A DNA stretch of 13,832 bases. Origin: an uncultured Microbacteriaceae bacterium. Lineage in GTDB: Bacteria > Actinomycetota > Actinomycetes > Actinomycetales > Microbacteriaceae. Both the position numbers and the translations under genes were made by a program. The notes under the pieces are model-generated. The model saw only the letters and a program-made list of their open reading frames with translations, was not told where the DNA came from and made no database searches. The stretch spans positions 1 to 13,832 of the forward strand of contig CAMLMQ010000061.1 of the NCBI GenBank assembly GCA_946481135.1. Reading direction: 5' to 3'. Position 1 is the stretch's first letter. Each line of letters starts with the position of its first letter. Shown here one piece after another: positions 5,658-12,142 of this stretch.

Positions 5658-7340
5658 TCAGAGCGCTGCGTCCCAACGTCCGGCGAACGGATCGACGGGA
5701 CTGGTGCCTCGAGCCACGATCTCGCCGAACAGCACCGCGAGCACCGCATCGACGACTGCCGTGCTCGGGGTGTACCCGTTGATAGCCGTGCGGATCATCG
5801 GCATGTCCTGGAGTTGGTAGGGGTCGGCAATCGACACCAGCGCGGTCGGCAGCGTCGCAACGTGACGGGGGGCGTCGTAGCCCTGCCACGGCGACCACGC
5901 GACGCGCACGAGATTCTGATTGCCGACGAATCGCACCGCGGAGAAGTAGACGCACACGTCGAAGTGCTCGTGCAGGTGCTCGGCCTCGGCGGGCGTCGTG
6001 GTGTTGCCCGGGATCGTCCGCACCTCGACCTCGAGCCCGCGGACGCGCAGCCCCTCGACGAACCGGGGCGCGAGCGGCGGTGTCGGGTCATAGAAGGTCG
6101 GGGCGTCGCCGACCACGTACACGATCGCCCGCCGATGCCGGGCTGGGTCGAGCGGCAGCAGCTGCTGCGTGTCCTTCACGAGAGTGACCGACCGCTCGGC
6201 AAGGTCGCTCCGCCAACCCGATTCCTCGACGGGGTCCGGTACGTTGCGTCCAAACCGGTCGACGCGCTCGTGCAGGCCCATCGACGCCTTGACGGCCAGC
6301 ACGCGGCGAGCCGACTCCACCAGCCGGGCGCGGGTGATACGCCCGGCTCGCACCGCCTCGACGAGGACGGTGAAGTCCTCATCCACATCGAGGTTGCCGA
6401 GGACCATGTCCACGCCCGCCTCGAGCATGCGCGGCAACGCCTCGTGACGCGGCAGGACGGCCGTGAGGCCGGTCATCGCAGAGTTGTCGCTCACGACGAG
6501 GCCGCGAAACCCGAGCTCGCCACGCAGCACCCCGCCGATCAGCTCCGGGGCGATCGTAGCCGGATGAATGTCGCGTGGGGCGACACCTGGCAGGTACTCG
6601 CGCGTGAGCGCGGGCTGACGAATGTGGCCGACCATGATGGTGCGCGCACCCGCGTCGATGACGCGGCGATACACGGCACCGACCGTCGCGCGCCACGTGT
6701 CGGCATCCAGATCGTTGTTCGACGTGACGAGATGCTGGTCGCGGTCGTCGACCCCGTCGCCCGGGAAGTGCTTCGGGCTCGTCGCAACGCCCGCTGCCTC
6801 GAGGTGGCGGATGTAGCTCTCCCCGAATGCTGCTACGACTTCCGGGTCGCTCGAGAACGCGCGGGTGTTCGTGATCGGGTTGTGAGGGTTGACCGCCACG
6901 TCGACGACGGGTGCGAAAGCCCAGTTGACCCCGACCGCGTCGCCGAGGCGCAGGCAGTGCTCGGCGAGCAGTCGGGCGCTCGCGGGGTCGCCTGTCGCGG
7001 CGAGTTGCATGGGGTTCGCGAACGCCTCGGTCTCGGAGAGGAAGTTCACGCCGCCCGACTCGAGGTTGCCGGCGACCAACAGCGGCACGGGCGACCAGGC
7101 CTGCAGCGCGGCGACATCGCGCCGCGCGTCCTCCTGAGGGCGGGAGATCATCATCATCCCCCCGGGCTCGATGCCGCGCTCCGAGAGCCAGCCCGTCCAC
7201 TCGTCCATGTCGAAGCTGCGCAGGTAGACGCACATCAGCTGTCCGACGAGTTGCTCATCGGTCATGCCGGCGAGTGTCGACTCGACCCAGGCGACGCCGA
7301 CGTCGTCGAGCAGGTACGGTGCCTCGTGCAGGTCGCTCAT
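5658..7340 (-). CDS. GH3 family glycosidase/phosphorylase of the Asp-His dyad subgroup (NagZ/Nag3-like)
   Basis: A 560-aa enzyme that attacks beta-linked sugars through a covalent intermediate. The N-terminal TIM barrel (about 20-350) holds NTRAFSSDP, the K190-H191 substrate motif in KHFPGDG, the Asp-x-His dyad D201-H203 in DDRDQH, and the candidate nucleophile D285 in SDNSAM. A C-terminal domain (about 370-560) follows, as in two-domain members. In GH3 the Asp-His dyad, instead of a Glu acid/base, marks the beta-N-acetylglucosaminidase subgroup; its member Nag3 of Cellulomonas fimi is reported to be a retaining phosphorylase. The usual KHFPGHG reads KHFPGDG here, so the sugar specificity may differ. 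No signal peptide, so probably cytoplasmic. Last gene of the ROK operon: its ATG overlaps the phosphoglucomutase stop (ATGA). Fold and mechanism group are secure; phosphorylase activity and substrate are inferred. Confidence 0.88.
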   Translation of the reverse strand: MSDLHEAPYLLDDVGVAWVESTLAGMTDEQLVGQLMCVYLRSFDMDEWTGWLSERGIEPGGMMMISRPQEDARRDVAALQAWSPVPLLVAGNLESGGVNFLSETEAFANPMQLAATGDPASARLLAEHCLRLGDAVGVNWAFAPVVDVAVNPHNPITNTRAFSSDPEVVAAFGESYIRHLEAAGVATSPKHFPGDGVDDRDQHLVTSNNDLDADTWRATVGAVYRRVIDAGARTIMVGHIRQPALTREYLPGVAPRDIHPATIAPELIGGVLRGELGFRGLVVSDNSAMTGLTAVLPRHEALPRMLEAGVDMVLGNLDVDEDFTVLVEAVRAGRITRARLVESARRVLAVKASMGLHERVDRFGRNVPDPVEESGWRSDLAERSVTLVKDTQQLLPLDPARHRRAIVYVVGDAPTFYDPTPPLAPRFVEGLRVRGLEVEVRTIPGNTTTPAEAEHLHEHFDVCVYFSAVRFVGNQNLVRVAWSPWQGYDAPRHVATLPTALVSIADPYQLQDMPMIRTAINGYTPSTAVVDAVLAVLFGEIVARGTSPVDPFAGRWDAAL

Positions 7341-7993
7341 GCGGCATCCCTTCCCGGAAAGAGCGTGCGCCAGTCAACCGCGGCGAGGTCAGGCACGATC
7401 GAGTCGGCGTCACCGAGTACTTCGGGGCTGCCGACACCGATGACGGCGCACCCGGCGCGTCGAGCGGCCTCGACTCCCGCGAGCGCATCTTCAAGTACGA
7501 GGCAGTCGGCGGGCGGGACCCCCAGCCGCTCGGCGGCGACGAGGAAAACTTCGGGATCCGGCTTGGCGGCACTCACGACCACCCCATCGACGATCGCGTC
7601 GAAGAGCGGCTCGATTCCGGTGCTCCGCAGGATCGTACGAGCGTTGCGGCTCGCGGAGCCGAGAGCGATCGGGATGCCGCGGGCGGCGAGCCAGTGCAGG
7701 GCCTGCTCCGCACCGGGGAGCAGGGCGGAGGCGTCGAGGTGGCGCAGGTGGTCGTTGTAATACCGGTTCTTGCGCGCGGCCGTCTCGGCGGCCACCTCGG
7801 GCGCGAGCTCGATGCCACCCGCGCGGATCACCGCGGCGAGCGCCGCCTCGCGCGCGACCCCCTTGAGCGACTCGGCGACATCCTCGTCGAACTGGAAGCC
7901 GAGCTCGTCGGCGATGCGACGCCACGCAGCGAGGTGGAATTGGGCGGTGTCGACGAGGACGCCGTCGAGGTCGAATACGACCGCACGAAGCAC
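7337..7993 (-). CDS. pgmB: Beta-phosphoglucomutase (HAD family)
   Basis: Interconverts beta-D-glucose-1-phosphate and glucose-6-phosphate through a phospho-aspartate. At 218 aa it has family length and near-identical residue numbering to the Lactococcus lactis enzyme: nucleophile D8 and acid/base D10 (FDLDGVLVDT), T16, H20, the cap motif LKGVAREAAL (K44, R48), the SASRN phosphate-binding motif (113-117), K144, and the Mg2+ ligands E168-D169 (LEDA). The C-terminal GVGSPEVLGDAD matches the beta-PGM signature GVGRPEDLG. Cap-domain residues separate beta-PGM from generic HAD phosphatases, so this is a specific call. The start is GTG at 7991-7993 with AAGGA 8 nt upstream; it follows the cyclase gene by 12 nt and overlaps the GH3 start by 4 bp. 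Such enzymes normally accompany inverting disaccharide phosphorylases (GH65), and none is present here. Confidence 0.92.
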   Translation of the reverse strand: MLRAVVFDLDGVLVDTAQFHLAAWRRIADELGFQFDEDVAESLKGVAREAALAAVIRAGGIELAPEVAAETAARKNRYYNDHLRHLDASALLPGAEQALHWLAARGIPIALGSASRNARTILRSTGIEPLFDAIVDGVVVSAAKPDPEVFLVAAERLGVPPADCLVLEDALAGVEAARRAGCAVIGVGSPEVLGDADSIVPDLAAVDWRTLFPGRDAA

Positions 7994-8005
7994 AGGTGTG
8001 TTCCT

Positions 8006-8845
8006 TCAGAGGAGGGCGAGCGGATTGACGGGGGAGCCCGAGGCGGTCGGGATCGGCAGAGGGGCGATGACGCTGAGGAAGCTCGACCGACCTTCGCGGG
8101 CGCAGACCGCCGCGAGGTCGGTGAGCGCGGCGCCGTCGACGAGCGGGATGCCGAGCACCGTGAGCAGCAACACGTGCCACGGCACCGGCACGCCGTCAAC
8201 CTCGCTCGGTATCGGGTCGAGCCCCTCGTCGGTCACGACGACCGCGGGGCGGGAGGCGGCGAGCCAGTCGGCTGCCTCGATGCTCAGGCCGCGCATCGGC
8301 TCGGCGCCGAGAATGGCGCCGGAGGGCCGCGGCGTCGTCCGCCCGAAGCGCAGGTGCAGGATGTCGCCGGGCCTCACCTCGACGCGGGTGCGCGCGAGCT
8401 CAGCCTCGACGAGGGGGAGCGGCGCGGGCCTGTCCCCCGCCCCGGAGAGGTCGAGGAGCACGCCGCGTCCGACGATTCCCGTACGGGCGAGGTCGAGCAG
8501 CGGATCGCCGGCGGGAGCCGGCCGCTCACCGCGCCAGAAGTGCGCGACGGTGTCGAGGTGGGTCATCGCGGGCGCGCCGTGGATGTCGAGCTCGAGCCGG
8601 TCGTTGAGGGCGGTCCAGCCGTCGCCGTCTTCGGTCCACTGCCGGAGCCGGTATGGCGCGGCGGCACCCGTGGGGGGCGTCGCTTCGACACCGAGCGGCG
8701 GACCCGGCGGACGGTCGCCGCAACTCACGACGATCCCCGCCGTCGCGGCCGCGAGTCCCGCGACGGGGTCGGCGGACGCGGGGCGGTAGGCGGCTCCGAG
8801 CCGATCGAGGAGGGCGACGTAGTCGTCGGTCGAGAGGCGGGTCAC
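8006..8845 (-). CDS. Cyclase family protein (kynurenine formamidase-like metal-dependent hydrolase)
   Basis: A 279-aa protein of the cyclase family (Pfam Cyclase), which includes kynurenine formamidase and isatin hydrolase, enzymes that open amide or lactam bonds using a metal ion. The diagnostic metal motif is visible: H89-G-x-x-x-T-H96-L-D98-x-x-x-H102 in DIHGAPAMTHLDTVAHFW. Later segments fit the family too: GRGVLLDLSG (about 135), VRPGDILHLRFG, and a WHVLLLTVLGIPLVDG strand near the C-terminus. The GTG start at 8843-8845 overlaps the ROK stop as GTGA and has AGGAGG 4 nt upstream, so translation is coupled. An ATG 45 nt upstream would extend into the ROK gene and lacks such a site. No signal peptide. 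Its role in a sugar operon is not obvious; the substrate is unknown. Confidence 0.85.
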   Translation of the reverse strand: MTRLSTDDYVALLDRLGAAYRPASADPVAGLAAATAGIVVSCGDRPPGPPLGVEATPPTGAAAPYRLRQWTEDGDGWTALNDRLELDIHGAPAMTHLDTVAHFWRGERPAPAGDPLLDLARTGIVGRGVLLDLSGAGDRPAPLPLVEAELARTRVEVRPGDILHLRFGRTTPRPSGAILGAEPMRGLSIEAADWLAASRPAVVVTDEGLDPIPSEVDGVPVPWHVLLLTVLGIPLVDGAALTDLAAVCAREGRSSFLSVIAPLPIPTASGSPVNPLALL

Positions 8846-10071
8846 GTAGCCTCCTCCCGCACGCGGTGGCCGATCGGGGCGAGCAGCCACTGGGGCGTCT
8901 CGGACAGGCCCATCCCCTGCTCTTCGAGCGCGGCGGCGACGCAGCCCAGGATCGCCATGTCCGCGCGGCGGAGGCCCTGTTCGAGCCGGGGCTGACCGGA
9001 GGGCGCCTGCAGCGTCGACGCCGCGAGCTCGGTGCGCACGCTCTCGAACACAAGCGATCCCGCGGCTCCGAGTTCGCCGCCGACCACGATCGTGCCGGGC
9101 GCGATGATCTTCACGGCGTGGGAGAGGGCGATACCGAGGTAGCGGCCCGCCTCGCTGAGGAGACGACGGCAGGCGAGGTCACCGGCCCGCGCGTCGGAGA
9201 TGACCTCGGCGAGACTGCCGCGGGAGGCGCCCGCCGCCGCGAGGTCGGCGAGCAGCGCGCGTCCCGACGCGACCGCGCTCAGGCAGCCGCGGTTGCCGCA
9301 GTTGCACAGCGCGCCCCGGTCGTCGACGACGACGTGACCGAGCTCCCCCGCCATCCCGTTCGCCCCGCGGAAAACGCGGCCATCGAGAACGAGCCCCGAC
9401 CCGATGCCGTTCGAGGACTTGACGTAGAGGAGCACATCGGCGCCGCGGCCGGCGCCCCACGTCCATTCGGCGAGGGCGGCGAAGTTGGCGTCGTTGTCGA
9501 CGGTGACTGGCAGCCCGAGGCGCTCGGCGAGCACGGTCTCGACCGACAGACCGGCCCACCCGGAGAGGATGCCCGAGGGGGAGATCGTGCCCGAGACCGC
9601 ATCGTAGGGAGCGTGCAGCCCGACGTAGACGCGTCGGAAGAGGTCACGATCGAGCCCCGAGCGCGCGATGAGTCGCTCGACGAGCTCGGCGACGGTGGAG
9701 ACGTCCGCCTGGCCGTCGTGCTCGCGCCCGAGGTCGACGACCTCGTCGAGTCGCGTCTCGTCGTCGAACGACACGAGTGATCCGTGGAGACGTTGGTGTC
9801 CGAGGTCTACGGCGAGCACGGCACCGCGGGCACTGCGCAGCACGACACGGGTCTCACGGGCGGTCGCTCCGGGGCGGATGTCGACGAGGCCACCGGCCTC
9901 GAGGGATCGAACGATGCCGTTGACCGCGGAACGGGAGAGGCCGACGAGCCGGGCGAGTTCGGCCTGCGATGAGGGGCCCGCCGTGCGAAGGGCCTCGAGC
10001 ATGTGCCGCTCATTGGTCCGGCGCAGGGCGGACTGCGATCCGGTTCCCTCGGGGACGACGTCGGCGGCCAT
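8842..10071 (-). CDS. ROK family transcriptional repressor
   Basis: A 409-aa sugar-responsive regulator. Residues 17-65 form a MarR-like helix-turn-helix (TNERHMLEALR, SQAELARLVGLSRSAVNGIVRSLEAGGLV). Residues 80-395 form the ROK fold: a degenerate phosphate loop (VDLGHQRLHGSL), DNDAN at 192-196, ELGH at 243-246, and the zinc motif CNCGNRGC (C256, C258, C263 with H246). The zinc motif normally continues with Glu two residues on; here it is Ser265. The altered phosphate loop plus the HTH point to a repressor rather than a sugar kinase. It heads the operon with the cyclase, beta-phosphoglucomutase and GH3 genes and is divergent from the ABC importer, so it probably controls both. The ATG at 10071 sits 6 nt from a -10-like TGAAAT, suggesting a leaderless mRNA; a GGAGG lies too far upstream (about 16 nt) to serve this start well. 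Confidence 0.93.
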   Translation of the reverse strand: MAADVVPEGTGSQSALRRTNERHMLEALRTAGPSSQAELARLVGLSRSAVNGIVRSLEAGGLVDIRPGATARETRVVLRSARGAVLAVDLGHQRLHGSLVSFDDETRLDEVVDLGREHDGQADVSTVAELVERLIARSGLDRDLFRRVYVGLHAPYDAVSGTISPSGILSGWAGLSVETVLAERLGLPVTVDNDANFAALAEWTWGAGRGADVLLYVKSSNGIGSGLVLDGRVFRGANGMAGELGHVVVDDRGALCNCGNRGCLSAVASGRALLADLAAAGASRGSLAEVISDARAGDLACRRLLSEAGRYLGIALSHAVKIIAPGTIVVGGELGAAGSLVFESVRTELAASTLQAPSGQPRLEQGLRRADMAILGCVAAALEEQGMGLSETPQWLLAPIGHRVREEAT

Positions 10072-10077
10072 GAGCCG

Positions 10078-10106
10078 ATTTCAGACGCTCCTCCTTGCAC
10101 TGTCAA
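10078..10106 (-). promoter_or_regulatory. Promoter of the ROK operon, probably leaderless
   Basis: On the minus strand: TTGACA (10106-10101, perfect -35), a 17-nt spacer, TGAAAT (10083-10078), then 6 nt to the ATG at 10071. This spacing puts the transcription start at or next to the A of the start codon. Confidence 0.6.
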
Positions 10107-10138
10107 GTTTCCGAACGGATTCTCCGATCCATCGTGGC

Positions 10139-10159
10139 TGAACGTTCATAACCTGAACG
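10139..10159. promoter_or_regulatory. Candidate ROK operator O1
   Basis: Perfect inverted repeat CGTTCA-TAACC-TGAACG (10143-10159), preceded by a further overlapping TGAACG half-site (10139-10144) that makes TGAACGTTCA palindromic. It lies in the shared promoter region of the two sugar operons, upstream of the ABC promoter. The same 6-5-6 layout recurs at O2. A further related GAACG occurs at 10111-10118 (CCGAACGG). Confidence 0.6.
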
Positions 10160-10174
10160 ATCACGTCGGCCATC

Positions 10175-10205
10175 TTGCCTCAGAGTCGGCGTTCCTGCTT
10201 ATGCT
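10175..10205 (+). promoter_or_regulatory. Promoter candidate of the ABC importer operon
   Basis: TTGCCT (10175-10180) and TATGCT (10200-10205) with a 19-nt spacer. It predicts a start near 10212 and a leader of about 75 nt. The spacer is slightly long, but the site is well placed between O1 and O2. Confidence 0.45.
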
Positions 10206-10227
10206 GACCGCGCTCATCCGCTCGCAC

Positions 10228-10244
10228 CGTTCTTGTCCTGAACT
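10228..10244. promoter_or_regulatory. Candidate ROK operator O2
   Basis: CGTTCT-TGTCC-TGAACT (10228-10244) has the same arm sequence and 5-nt spacer as O1, with a mismatch at the outermost pair. It lies about 16-32 nt downstream of the predicted ABC transcription start, where a bound repressor would block elongation or loop to O1. Confidence 0.55.
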
Positions 10245-10286
10245 GTCGGGTGACGAGACCCAGGACGACCCCGAGAGAGCGATTCG

Positions 10287-11039
10287 ATGGAGAACCCCCC
10301 ACCCGTGATCGGCGCGCGGCACATCGCCAAGCGCTTCGGCCACGTGCAGGCACTGCGCGACGCCAGCGTCACGGTCGCGGCCGGCGAGGTCGTCGCGCTC
10401 GTCGGCGACAACGGCGCCGGCAAGTCGACGTTCATGAAGACGCTACTCGGCATCAACAAGCCCGACAGCGGTGAGGTGATCATCGGCGGCGAATCTGTCG
10501 AGCTCCACGGCATCCGCGACGCGCAGTCCCGCGGCGTCGACGCGGTCCACCAGGATCTCGCCCTCGCACCCGACCTCTCGGTCGTCGACAACATGTTCCT
10601 CGGCCACGAGGCCGTAGCCGGGCCGGGCCTTCTCCGGCGCCGGGAGATGAAGGAGCGCGCCGACGCCGCCCTCCGTGAGCTCGGAATCTTCCTCCCGTCG
10701 CTCACCGTGGCAGTGCGTGAGCTCTCCGGCGGACAGCGTCAAGCCGTCGCCGTGGCGCGGGCCGTGATGTGGTCAACCACCGCCGTGCTCATGGATGAGC
10801 CCACCGCCGCCCTCGGAGCCCGCCAGTCGGAGATCATCTCCGAACTCATGCGCACCGTCGCGAGCCGTGGCCTCGGGGTGCTCGTCATCTCACACGACCT
10901 GCCGCGCATCCTCACCGCCGCCGACCGGATCACAGTGCTGTGGCGCGGCGAGACGGTTCTCGAAGCCGACGCCGCGCAGCTCACCGTCCCCGACCTCGTC
11001 GCCACGATGGTCGGCTACCGCGCCGAGGAGAGGGCATGA
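10287..11039 (+). CDS. CUT2-type sugar ABC transporter, ATP-binding protein
   Basis: A 250-aa ATPase that powers sugar uptake at the inner face of the membrane. Motifs in order: Walker A GDNGAGKST (40-48), Q-loop Q89 (VHQDLALAPDLSVVDN, typical of the RbsA/XylG/FrcA group), signature LSGGQ (146-150), Walker B VLMDEP (about 167-172, catalytic E171) and H203 of the H-loop (ISHD). Only one ABC domain is present, whereas RbsA-type CUT2 ATPases carry two fused domains; it therefore resembles the FrcA single-domain form and should act as a dimer. First gene of the importer operon. The ATG at 10287 has only a weak GAGAGAG upstream. Its stop overlaps the permease start (ATGA). Probably controlled by the divergent ROK repressor. 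Confidence 0.92.
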   Translation: MENPPPVIGARHIAKRFGHVQALRDASVTVAAGEVVALVGDNGAGKSTFMKTLLGINKPDSGEVIIGGESVELHGIRDAQSRGVDAVHQDLALAPDLSVVDNMFLGHEAVAGPGLLRRREMKERADAALRELGIFLPSLTVAVRELSGGQRQAVAVARAVMWSTTAVLMDEPTAALGARQSEIISELMRTVASRGLGVLVISHDLPRILTAADRITVLWRGETVLEADAAQLTVPDLVATMVGYRAEERA

Positions 11040-12103
11040 CCGACACGACCGCGACGATGAGCCCGGTCGACGACCGAGCCCGTAAGCCCGCGAACCCGAT
11101 CGTCGCCTGGCTGCGCACGCGCGCCGCCTGGATCCTCGTCCTCGACCTCATCCTCATCGGCGTCTTCACGCTGCTGTCGCGCAACAACGTCTTCGGGTCG
11201 CTCGCCAATTTCGAGTCGCTCCTCTTGAGCATCTCGCAGGTGCTGCTGCTCGCCCTCGGGCTCGCCATGCTCCTTGGGGCGGGCATCTTCGACCTCTCCC
11301 TCGGCGCTAACCTCGTGCTCTCATCGGTAGTCGGCGCACTCGTCATGCGGCACTTTCAGACGACCCCGGGCAGCGCCGCCGGCTACGACGACCCTTGGCT
11401 CGCGATCGGCCTCGGTCTGCTCGCCGCCGTCGGCACCGGGGTGCTCTTCGGCCTCGTCAACGGCGTCATCGTCGCGTTTGCGGGCATCAACTCGCTCATC
11501 GCGACGCTCGGCACGCTCGGCATCGGCACGGGCATCGCGCTGCTGCTCACGGGCGGCTCCGACCTGGGCGCCCTGCCGCTGCAGCTCCAGGTTTCGATCG
11601 GACTCAACTCGGTCGGCATCGTACCGATCCCGGCCCTCGTCGCGCTCGGCATCGCCCTCGTGCTCTGGGCCGTCGTGCGCTACTCGCGCTACGGCCTGCG
11701 CACCCTCGCGATCGGCTCGTCGCGGTCGGCGGCGGAGCGTGCCGGCATCCGCGTGCGCGGCCACCTGCTCGGCCTGACCGCGCTCGGCGGCGGCCTCGCG
11801 GGCCTGGCCGGCTTCATCGACCTGGCGCGCTTCGGCTCGACGGTGCTTTCCGGTCACGCCAACGACGCGCTGGGCGCCGTCACCGCCGCCGTCATCGGCG
11901 GAACACTCCTCGAGGGTGGCCGGGTGTCGATCACCGGCGCCGTGTGGGGCGCGGGCCTCGCCGTCATCCTGCAGGCCGGTCTCGTCATCCTCGGCGTCTC
12001 GTCGTTCTGGCAGCTCATCGTCGTCGGCGTCGTGCTGCTGCTCGCCGTCATGCTCGACCGCCTCACCGCCCTCCGTCGCAGCCGCGTCGCGAAATCCGAC
12101 TGA
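11036..12103 (+). CDS. CUT2-type sugar ABC transporter, permease
   Basis: A 355-aa inner-membrane protein of the RbsC/BPD_transp_2 family. After a polar 25-residue N-terminus come about eight to ten apolar segments, including 31-48, 61-81, 87-103, 122-149, 155-172, 194-214, 244-262, 281-296, 301-320 and 324-341. The FDLSLGANLVL segment (85-95) matches the IDLSVG motif of RbsC proteins, and RYGLRTLAIGSSRSAAERAGI (219-239) matches the cytoplasmic loop that contacts the ATPase. The ATG overlaps the ATPase stop by 4 bp, with GAGGAGAGGG just upstream, so the two are translationally coupled. Only one permease gene is present, so it probably forms a homodimer. The sugar cannot be read from the sequence. 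Confidence 0.92.
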   Translation: MTDTTATMSPVDDRARKPANPIVAWLRTRAAWILVLDLILIGVFTLLSRNNVFGSLANFESLLLSISQVLLLALGLAMLLGAGIFDLSLGANLVLSSVVGALVMRHFQTTPGSAAGYDDPWLAIGLGLLAAVGTGVLFGLVNGVIVAFAGINSLIATLGTLGIGTGIALLLTGGSDLGALPLQLQVSIGLNSVGIVPIPALVALGIALVLWAVVRYSRYGLRTLAIGSSRSAAERAGIRVRGHLLGLTALGGGLAGLAGFIDLARFGSTVLSGHANDALGAVTAAVIGGTLLEGGRVSITGAVWGAGLAVILQAGLVILGVSSFWQLIVVGVVLLLAVMLDRLTALRRSRVAKSD

Positions 12104-12142
12104 ACCACCCGACCCACCCACCCCACCAAGAAGGAGTCAACG

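Noticed and set aside
3269..5749. 826-codon minus-strand open frame across the oxidoreductase and serA
   Set aside because: High-GC shadow frame; both plus-strand genes have clear motifs and ribosome binding sites.
5658..7340. GH3 gene as a classical beta-glucosidase
   Set aside because: It has the Asp-x-His dyad loop of the N-acetylglucosaminidase/phosphorylase subgroup and lacks the beta-glucosidase KHF-x-x-N layout.
5571..7760. 729-codon plus-strand open frame opposite the GH3 gene
   Set aside because: Composition is Arg/Asp/His/Val-rich shadow; the minus strand carries the GH3 catalytic motifs.
8846..8890. Longer start of the cyclase-family gene
   Set aside because: The extra 15 residues lie inside the ROK gene; the GTG at 8845 has AGGAGG upstream and a GTGA overlap.
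7274..8995. 573-codon plus-strand open frame opposite the mutase and cyclase genes
   Set aside because: Shadow of two genes with conserved catalytic residues on the minus strand.
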